A stretch of DNA of 22,033 bases from CAZMCH01 sp964564735 (GTDB lineage: Bacteria > Poribacteria > DTPJ01), in the NCBI GenBank assembly GCA_964564735.1, contig CAZMCH010000071.1, positions 1 through 22,033 on the forward strand, written 5' to 3'. The translations under genes and the position numbers were made by a program. Below, in pieces: positions 16,536 to 22,033 of this stretch (positions within the stretch are counted from its first letter, which is position 1; the number at the start of each line of letters is the position of its first letter). The notes beneath the pieces are model-generated. The model saw nothing but the letters and a program-made list of their open reading frames with translations. It was not told the DNA's origin and did not search any database.

Positions 16536-17189
16536 CTAACCAATTTGCCCGTCTTTTAGATTAATAATACGGTCTGCATATTGATCCGCAATGACACCAT
16601 GCGTCACAACAACCACAGTTCCACCATTTTTATGAAATTCTGATAGGTAACCTATAACATCACCAGCATTATCTGGATCAAGGTTTCCTGTGGGTTCATC
16701 TGCCAATATGATCTTCGGTTGATTAAGTAAGGCTCTTGCTATGGCTGTGCGCTGTTTCTCTCCGGCGCTAAGCTCTGATGGTTTGTGGTGTTCTCGTCCT
16801 AAGAGATGCAAACGTCTTATAAGTTCCATTGCATCTTCTTTTGTCAATTTATTTAATCCAGTTTTTGAAGGTAGAAGAACATTTTCGATGACGTTTAGAT
16901 ATGGCACAAGATGAAACATCTGAAAGATAAATCCTATGTTTTTCGCCCTTAAATTTGCCCTTTCTCTTATTCTCATCGTGTAAATATCGCTATCGCCTAT
17001 AATAATCTTGCCTTTGGTCGGTCTGAGCATTCCTCCAATAGTCAGCAATAATGTTGTCTTACCACTGCCACTTGCCCCTCGTATAACAATGAATTCCCCA
17101 TCATTAATCTTCAGATTAACATTATCAAGGGCTTTAACTTCATTAAATTTGGTTTTATATATTTTGCTAACGTCATCTATGTATATCAT
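16536..17189 (-). CDS. ABC transporter ATP-binding protein, MacB/LolD type
   Basis: The 217-residue product is a standard single nucleotide-binding domain. It has Walker A GASGSGKTT (38-46), Q-loop Q90, signature LSAGEKQ (140-146), Walker B IILADEPTGNLD (160-171) and H-loop H197. The signature reads LSAGE rather than the usual LSGGE, a tolerated variant. The 'ADEPTGNLD' form and the length place it with the MacB/LolD/FtsE group, which work with FtsX-fold permeases as mechanotransmission pumps rather than conventional importers. Its partner is the permease gene directly upstream: the stop of that gene is 2 bp from this ATG, and the GGAGG for this gene lies inside its end. That tight coupling suggests fixed stoichiometry. 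Energy from ATP in the cytoplasm would drive conformational work on periplasmic partners, plausibly the propeller proteins encoded next. Confidence 0.95.
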   Translation of the reverse strand: MIYIDDVSKIYKTKFNEVKALDNVNLKINDGEFIVIRGASGSGKTTLLLTIGGMLRPTKGKIIIGDSDIYTMRIRERANLRAKNIGFIFQMFHLVPYLNVIENVLLPSKTGLNKLTKEDAMELIRRLHLLGREHHKPSELSAGEKQRTAIARALLNQPKIILADEPTGNLDPDNAGDVIGYLSEFHKNGGTVVVVTHGVIADQYADRIINLKDGQIG

Positions 17190-17191
17190 TA

Positions 17192-18331
17192 TTATCCCTC
17201 CTTTAGAGTATCAGCAGGGTCCTGAGTTATTGCAAGCATTGTTGGAATAAAGCTTGAAATTGCAGAAAATAACGGAGCAGAGAGAATTGACCATAAAAGC
17301 ATAATATATGATGGTTTAATCGTATTTGCTGTTATTTTAAATATCTCAGGGCCAAACTTCATGGCGAGTCCAGTGCCAACAGCAAATCCTATTGCAGACC
17401 CTATAAATCCTATTAATATAGCTTTGCCTAAAAATAGAATTGCAATTTTGCCAGAACCATAGCCTATAGCTCGCATTATGCCAATTTCCTGCTTTCTATC
17501 ACGAACGTTTATTATTGCCAATACACATATCCATACTGCACAAACCACCAATACTATCGGCAAAATCAATGAAAAATACTTATCCGCCATAGCTCTTTGC
17601 TTTTGGCGCGTATCTGCAAGAGAGCGGATCAGAATTACTTTCGCCTCTGGAATCAGCTTTTCTACCTGCCTCCTCAAAACATCAACAGGTTCTTCCCCTG
17701 GCTTAATTAGGCATAGACATTCCAATGCTTTTATCTCATTGATTTTGCCTTTCATGTTTAAGACATTCTGTATTTCACCTAAATTGCCATATATGCGTAT
17801 ATCATCGTCGCTTCCACTTTCAGCAAGGCATTTCTCTACCTTAAAAGTTTTGCCCAAAATGTCTATCACATCACCTTTTTTTATTTCCATATTTTTCGCT
17901 ATTTCAAATCCAACATATACCGACCCAGGGCTAATTAAAAACGCCATCGGATTCTGCCTATCAGATCGGATGGCTTCCGGTGAAAGCCCAGTTAATATTA
18001 TATCTTTATTACTCCAAGATATTTTTTTATGGAGTATAGCTGTTATGTGATTATAAGAGATATTCCTCGTATTAGCGAGGACATCAATATAATTCTCTGG
18101 CATAGTATAATCGGAGAAACCTGTCAGCCAAAATTTATCCATGTCAGTCTGCTTTGGGATAATACGCAGGTTAAATCCCATAGTAAGCATCAATTTGACA
18201 GTCTCCCGTTTTGATGCTTGACCAGCAGTAAAAAAAGATATGAATAGCGCAACAGCAGTTATAATTGCCAATAGACTGAGAAAAAAACTCAGCTTTCTAT
18301 GTATCATTTCTTTAATTATTAAAATAAGCAT
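17192..18331 (-). CDS. FtsX-like/MacB-type ABC permease
   Basis: The 379-residue product has the four-helix FtsX/MacB topology. Helix 1 lies at about 15-34, followed by a periplasmic domain of some 215 residues. Three C-terminal helices lie at about 252-276, 296-319 and 342-364. The family signature RDRKQEIGIMRAIGYGSGKI (277-296) lies between helices 2 and 3 and normally contacts the ATPase. The periplasmic part contains stretches typical of MacB-type domains (GDVIDILGKTFKVEKCLAESGSD). Such permeases extract lipoproteins, export peptides or transmit force; they rarely import. The gene lies 28 bp after the TonB-dependent receptor gene and 2 bp before its ATPase. The start at 18331 fits the helix pattern; an ORF on the opposite strand is a shadow. 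Confidence 0.92.
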   Translation of the reverse strand: MLILIIKEMIHRKLSFFLSLLAIITAVALFISFFTAGQASKRETVKLMLTMGFNLRIIPKQTDMDKFWLTGFSDYTMPENYIDVLANTRNISYNHITAILHKKISWSNKDIILTGLSPEAIRSDRQNPMAFLISPGSVYVGFEIAKNMEIKKGDVIDILGKTFKVEKCLAESGSDDDIRIYGNLGEIQNVLNMKGKINEIKALECLCLIKPGEEPVDVLRRQVEKLIPEAKVILIRSLADTRQKQRAMADKYFSLILPIVLVVCAVWICVLAIINVRDRKQEIGIMRAIGYGSGKIAILFLGKAILIGFIGSAIGFAVGTGLAMKFGPEIFKITANTIKPSYIMLLWSILSAPLFSAISSFIPTMLAITQDPADTLKEG

Positions 18332-18359
18332 ATTCTATACCCGCTTGTTTAGTGCCTTG

Positions 18360-20351
18360 CTATAATTGCTTCCGCATTATGCCAACAGTTATTGTTCTGC
18401 CAAAATCAGGATAGCCTATTACAGTCAAAAACTTTTTGTCTAATACATTTCTTACCTCAACATAAGCTTTTGTTTGCTGGTTTTTGCCAAATGACCAACC
18501 GACAACAACGTTTAAGCAATGATAATTACCGAGAGGTTCTGGAATTAGAGGCTGATTTTTCACACTTGGAAGAAATCTTGTGCTTTGGTAAGATGAAACA
18601 TATTTCCAAAAGATATTAAAGCCAACATTTGAATTTGCGGTATATATTCCGCAATTCATTATATATTGTGGAGTTTCCTCATCTAATTCCATCTTTCTTT
18701 CTGATTCTGAACGTGGTCTCATTGCAGTAAAATTGAAAAATGGTTCAGCAATGTCTAATATTGGGGCAGATTGCACATCCAATTCCAAGCCAATCTGATC
18801 TTTTTTCCGATTCATATATAATTCCATGACACGACCATTTACTTCCTTTGTTTTACCACTAAGATCAATTGCATCTTTCTGCTGAGTAGCAAAACCGACC
18901 AATGATATACTGCCAATTTTTTGATCTGCTATTCTGAATCCTAAATCTAGTTTGTTTCGCATTTCGTTTTTGGGAGGTTCAAGGTTTTCGTCCAAAGTGC
19001 CGACTCTTGGCTGAATATAACCAGAAGCCAAGTTAAGATTTATAGATAAATTTTGCAAGATAAGATACGAGGCGCCAATACTTCCATTGAATATTGATGG
19101 TTCCCATTGATCTTCTATTTGAGCTACTTCCTTGAATTTACCTGAGCTTCCCTCTATGTTAAATGCTCCATAATCTTTTACATAATTCTTATGCCATCGC
19201 AATCCAGCATTTAGATTTAATTTTCCAATTTTCTGTTCGTCGACTAAAACTGCTGAATAAGTCTCAAGATCGCATCTTCTACCGACATAGAATCTCTTTC
19301 CGTTAGGGGCTACCCAATGATTATAAATCCCGCCGAATCTTAATACATTATTGCTAGAAATTAGCAGGGATTGAATTAGATTTGCGCCCCATTCAAAATC
19401 CAACTCGTCAGTGGTTGTATAAGGTGTTTTCGTCTCAACTATATAGGTATCATTTCTATTGCTATAATATATTAACAGATTTGTGGCAGATTTTCTATTT
19501 GGATGAAAGTTTATATTAGAATTAACTATCGTTGTGTTAATTGGATCAAATCTTTCAATAGCATTCTGAAGGTTGAGGTCTGCGGGTGGTTCAGCTTTTG
19601 TTAATTGCCTCATGCCGTATAAATGAAAAAGCTCTGTCTTGACAGATAAGCTATTTATTGGATGCCATTTTATATTACCATAGAAATTAGAGATATTTTC
19701 GGTGGAATATTTATCTTCTGGTCCCTCTGTATGATACGAACCTAATCCGATAGCATAGGATACATTATTAATTTTGGAGCCATGAGATACATGAAAACGA
19801 TAGGTATCAAAAGTCCCATATTCCATCTCGCTTTTGGTTTCTGGTTTTTCATATTCTTTTGGGACAATATTAATAACACCCGAAAGTCCAGATAGTCCTG
19901 TCAGAAGAGCCGAACTTGATCGAATAATCTCTATTTTCTCAATATCTGATGATGAAAAGAAATATGGAAGTTCATAAAACTCTCTTTGCCATGCACCATC
20001 TAAAGCATATTCAGGATATGGATATTTTTGCCCACGAACTGAAAAGAATTGCTTAACTTTGCGCCCACGAGTCTCAATCCATGCACCCGGAACATACTGC
20101 ATTGATTCTACTAGATTTTCTGCCCCTTGATGTTCAATCTCAGACTGATTGATAATTGAGGTTGAAAGTTCCAGACCGGGTGATTCAGAAAGTGGGTATG
20201 CCATTAATTCAAGCGTGCGATCCATTTCTACAATAATGGGTTCCATTACATATACTTTTTTTGCTTCCTCTTGACCCTTTGATTCTTCTGCCTGTAAGTA
20301 TGTGGCATTTAATAAAGCAATCAGTATTATGATAAAAACCTTTCTTAGCAT
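18360..20351 (-). CDS. TonB-dependent outer-membrane receptor
   Basis: The 663-residue product has a signal peptide (MLRKVFIIILIALLNATYLQA) and a TonB-box-like EPIIVE (37-42). The plug domain (about 60-168) contains NLVESMQYVPGAWIETRG, FFSVRGQ and EKIEIIRSSSALLTGLSGLSGVINIVPK. A 22-stranded-type barrel follows, ending VEVRNVLDKKFLTVIGYPDFGRT. The final residue is Leu (MRKQL) rather than the common Phe or Trp. The size suits siderophore, cobalamin, metal-chelate or small-glycan receptors; no feature picks one. GGAG lies 6 nt before the ATG at 20351. It is the first gene of the six-gene unit and follows the repeat-rich 810-bp region, where its promoter should lie. No TonB, ExbB or ExbD genes are in the window, so energy must come from elsewhere in the genome. 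Confidence 0.94.
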   Translation of the reverse strand: MLRKVFIIILIALLNATYLQAEESKGQEEAKKVYVMEPIIVEMDRTLELMAYPLSESPGLELSTSIINQSEIEHQGAENLVESMQYVPGAWIETRGRKVKQFFSVRGQKYPYPEYALDGAWQREFYELPYFFSSSDIEKIEIIRSSSALLTGLSGLSGVINIVPKEYEKPETKSEMEYGTFDTYRFHVSHGSKINNVSYAIGLGSYHTEGPEDKYSTENISNFYGNIKWHPINSLSVKTELFHLYGMRQLTKAEPPADLNLQNAIERFDPINTTIVNSNINFHPNRKSATNLLIYYSNRNDTYIVETKTPYTTTDELDFEWGANLIQSLLISSNNVLRFGGIYNHWVAPNGKRFYVGRRCDLETYSAVLVDEQKIGKLNLNAGLRWHKNYVKDYGAFNIEGSSGKFKEVAQIEDQWEPSIFNGSIGASYLILQNLSINLNLASGYIQPRVGTLDENLEPPKNEMRNKLDLGFRIADQKIGSISLVGFATQQKDAIDLSGKTKEVNGRVMELYMNRKKDQIGLELDVQSAPILDIAEPFFNFTAMRPRSESERKMELDEETPQYIMNCGIYTANSNVGFNIFWKYVSSYQSTRFLPSVKNQPLIPEPLGNYHCLNVVVGWSFGKNQQTKAYVEVRNVLDKKFLTVIGYPDFGRTITVGIMRKQL

Positions 20352-20497
20352 GTGATTCTCCTTGATATAAATCTTTCACTTAGCAGAAATACAGCTTTGG
20401 TTAAAAACTTATTGGTTCCTGATAATTTTAGAAATCAGTTAGACCCAATTAGTATATGGGCTGAAACGGTATGTGCAAATGAAAATGCTCAACAATT

Positions 20498-20569
20498 GTT
20501 ATTCCTGAGCAAGCAGGAATCCAGTTTTTAAAGCTCATTTCTCTGGATTCCCAACCTCGCGGGAATGAC
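20498..20569. repeat. Nested inverted repeat built from ATTCC/GGAAT palindromes
   Basis: Two 27-nt arms (20498-20524 and 20543-20569) are complementary at 18 of 27 positions around an 18-nt centre. Each arm is itself a hairpin: ATTCCTG-N6-CAGGAAT (20501-20520) and ATTCCC-N8-GGGAAT (20547-20566). The architecture resembles small palindromic intergenic repeats seen in many bacteria, such as the ATTCC-N-GGAAT type of Neisseria dRS3. Confidence 0.75.
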
Positions 20570-20673
20570 ATTGATGCTTTATGCCGAGTATTTTTATTTG
20601 ACCAGTTGACGCAAATACTGACCAATATTGACTTATAAACACTTTTTAGAACTATCAGTGGATAAATAAATAG

Positions 20674-20695
20674 GATTTTTCACTTCGCTCAAAAT
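20674..20695. repeat. 22-bp dispersed motif, copy 2
   Basis: GATTTTTC followed by ACTTCGCTCAAAAT matches 1630-1651 at 20 of 22 positions, same orientation. It lies 115 bp before the right 25-bp repeat, compared with 49 bp at the left site. Confidence 0.6.
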
Positions 20696-20719
20696 TACAG
20701 CGAAATGTTACTCTTTTAT

Positions 20720-20738
20720 GAATGAGTTTTACTCATTC
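20720..20738. repeat. Short perfect hairpin
   Basis: GAATGAG (20720-20726) and CTCATTC (20732-20738) form a 7-bp stem with a 5-nt loop. There is no T-run on either side, so it is not a clear terminator. Confidence 0.5.
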
Positions 20739-20810
20739 CATAACAACGCGATGGATGAACCTGCTTATCACATGGAGTCTGTATGCAATGAAGGGCTTTC
20801 TTGTATTATA

Positions 20811-20835
20811 CAAAAATATAATTTCCTAGACAATA
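20811..20835 (+). repeat. 25-bp exact direct repeat, right copy
   Basis: Identical over 25 bp to 1701-1725, same orientation, about 19.1 kb away. It lies between the TonB-dependent receptor and icd and touches the A-run of the downstream hairpin. Confidence 0.9.
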
Positions 20836-20836
20836 G

Positions 20837-20878
20837 AAAAACTGTAACCCAATTTCCAACCATAAGAATTGGGTTACA
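20837..20878 (-). terminator. Probable Rho-independent terminator downstream of icd
   Basis: TGTAACCCAATT (20843-20854) and AATTGGGTTACA (20867-20878) form a perfect 12-bp stem with a 12-nt loop. On the minus strand it is followed by G and TTTTT (20841-20837). It stands about 285 bp past the icd stop, which is long for a 3' untranslated region, so it may serve another transcript. Confidence 0.5.
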
Positions 20879-21161
20879 AGTCTGATTTATGCACATGCTT
20901 TGTATTGGAGAGAGTGAACCTCAGACAACTCTTATAATATTATACCTATGTTAATCTATGCTAAGTATCAGGTTAATTATTTGTTAATAAAGATTGCAAA
21001 TTAAAAAATTTGGGAGATTTTCGCTGAGCTATTTTGTAATATTTATAATGAAATACGTAATTAGCAATAAGTTTTATTTTGACATACTCTCGCTTTCACT
21101 TTTCACTTATTATACCAAATGCCAGTTGAAATATAACATAAAGTGGTAATGCACAATTATA

Positions 21162-22033
21162 TTACATATTCTCAATGATTGCAGAAGCAAATTGGGAGGT
21201 TGATAGCTTGGTTGCGCCTTCCATTTGACGTTCAAAGTCATAAGTAACACGTTTCTGGGAAACAGTCTTTGCAAGAGCATCGGTTATCATCTTTCCAGCT
21301 TCATTCCATCCCATATACTCAAGCATCATCACCGCAGAGAGTATCAACGAACCGGGGTTGACCATATCTTTCCCTGCATATTTTGGGGCTGTTCCATGCG
21401 TTGCTTCAAAGACTGCAACACCATCACCAATATTAGCCCCAGGAGCTATTCCAAGTCCGCCAACCTGTGCAGCACAGGCATCGGAAAGATAATCACCATT
21501 GAGATTCGGAGTAACAACAACATCATACTCATCAGGACGGATAAGAACTTGTTGAAACATGCTGTCTGCAATTCTATCTTTTATGATTATCTTGCCCGAA
21601 GGGTCATTCCCTTTTTCAATTTCGGCTTCTGTGATTGTTTTATCGGCAAATTCCTCTTTTGCTAATTCATAGCCCCAATTTTTGAATGCACCTTCAGTAA
21701 ATTTCATAATGTTACCTTTATGGACAAGAGTAACGCTTTTACGATTATGATCAATCGCATATTGTATCGCCATTCGGACAAGTCTTTTTGTTGCATATGC
21801 ACTCATAGGCTTAATACCGATTCCGGAGCCTTCCCTTATTTTGCTATTGAAATTGCTATTCAGGAAAGAGATGACTTTTTCTGCTTCCGCTGTTCCTGCC
21901 GACCATTCAACACCTGCGTAAACGTCCTCAGTATTTTCTCGGAATATAACAATATCAAGTTTTTCAGGTTCTTTAACAGGTGCCGGAACGCCGTCTATAT
22001 AATTAACAGGACGGACACAGGCATAAAGGTCAA
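21162..22033 (-). CDS. icd: Isocitrate dehydrogenase, NADP-dependent, 5' part missing
   Basis: The frame continues to the right edge (first full codon at 22031, DLYACVRPVNY), so the ATG at 21806 is internal and the N-terminal third is missing. The sequence aligns closely, from memory, with E. coli Icd: VIFRENTEDVYAGVEW, TLVHKGNIMKFTEGAFKNWG, NLNGDYLSDACAAQVGG, IAPGANIGDG, HGTAPKYAG and VTYDFERQMEGA. It ends IIENM. Visible catalytic elements are the EDVYAG tyrosine, the lysine of VHKGN and metal-binding aspartates in IKDRIADS and GDYLSDA. The Lys-Tyr of APKYAG and the Tyr/Arg of TYDFER match positions that select NADP in the E. coli enzyme. It converts isocitrate to 2-oxoglutarate in the TCA cycle. 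The substrate serine and arginines lie outside the window. It is transcribed towards the repeat-rich gap and is unrelated in function to the neighbouring cluster. Confidence 0.96.
   Translation of the reverse strand, partial: DLYACVRPVNYIDGVPAPVKEPEKLDIVIFRENTEDVYAGVEWSAGTAEAEKVISFLNSNFNSKIREGSGIGIKPMSAYATKRLVRMAIQYAIDHNRKSVTLVHKGNIMKFTEGAFKNWGYELAKEEFADKTITEAEIEKGNDPSGKIIIKDRIADSMFQQVLIRPDEYDVVVTPNLNGDYLSDACAAQVGGLGIAPGANIGDGVAVFEATHGTAPKYAGKDMVNPGSLILSAVMMLEYMGWNEAGKMITDALAKTVSQKRVTYDFERQMEGATKLSTSQFASAIIENM

Larger units (their letters stand above)
20352..21161. other. 810-bp repeat-rich intergenic region
   Basis: No credible ORF of useful length lies here. From left to right it holds the likely but unidentified promoter zone of the receptor operon, a nested ATTCC/GGAAT inverted repeat (20498-20569), the 22-bp dispersed motif (20674-20695) and a 7-bp stem hairpin (20720-20738). 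These are followed by the right 25-bp direct repeat (20811-20835), a terminator-like hairpin (20837-20878) and AT-rich sequence up to the end of icd. I saw no convincing riboswitch or tRNA. Confidence 0.75.

Noticed and set aside
17478..18050. Plus-strand ORF of 190 codons
   Set aside because: It is antisense to the FtsX-like permease, whose helices and family signature are clear; the antisense product shows no domain.
20352..20700. Cobalamin riboswitch upstream of the TonB-dependent receptor
   Set aside because: I looked for a GCCACTG box and conserved paired elements on the minus strand. Only a poor TCCACTG-like match near 20655 exists, with no supporting structure.
21079..21115. Plus-strand promoter (TTGACA with a TATTAT box)
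   Set aside because: The spacer is about 23 bp, which is too long, and no plus-strand gene follows; icd runs in the opposite direction.
21225..21665. Plus-strand ORF of 146 codons
   Set aside because: It lies entirely opposite the isocitrate dehydrogenase coding sequence, which is conserved throughout.

Overview
The window looks like chromosomal DNA of an AT-rich, uncultured Gram-negative bacterium. A TonB-dependent outer-membrane receptor, exported beta-propeller proteins and a membrane histidine kinase all imply two membranes. The large PQQ-type beta-propeller proteins with an embedded methyltransferase-like domain, the malectin-like tail, the DUF6785-type membrane protein and the protein with a Cys-x3-Val-Tyr N-terminal motif are, from my memory of these families, typical of Planctomycetota-like or Poribacteria-like lineages. 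I cannot fix the phylum from the sequence alone.

Layout. (1) 1-1617, plus strand: the 3' end of an aldo/keto reductase with two [4Fe-4S] motifs, a strong hairpin plus T-run, then an exported glycine-rich protein built of five ~60-residue repeats, closed by a terminator that overlaps its stop codon. (2) 1743-7671, minus strand: DUF6785-like membrane protein, mandelate-racemase-type enolase-superfamily enzyme, NtrY-like sensor kinase and NtrX-like sigma-54 activator. Spacing is tight (11 bp, 22 bp, then an 11-bp overlap), so one transcript is likely. (3) 7672-8032: an intergenic stretch with 14 consecutive heptamers that also form an imperfect palindrome. (4) 8033-20351, minus strand, six tightly spaced genes: TonB-dependent receptor, FtsX-like permease, its ATPase, two paralogous exported propeller/methyltransferase-like proteins, and a C-terminally anchored Cys-containing protein. 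(5) 20352-21161: an 810-bp intergenic region full of short repeats and hairpins. (6) 21162-22033, minus strand: the C-terminal two thirds of NADP-dependent isocitrate dehydrogenase.

How the genes may work together. The six-gene unit has an outer-membrane importer, a MacB/Lol-like ABC pair and large periplasmic or surface propellers, so it reads as one envelope machine. Its cargo is unknown. The second unit couples a multi-spanning membrane protein, possibly a transporter, and a sugar-acid-type enolase to a two-component regulator. That is an unusual placement for NtrYX. A 25-bp exact direct repeat lies just outside each end of the whole minus-strand block (1701-1725 and 20811-20835). Each copy is preceded by a second shared 22-bp motif, so the 18.6-kb block is bracketed by similar intergenic DNA.
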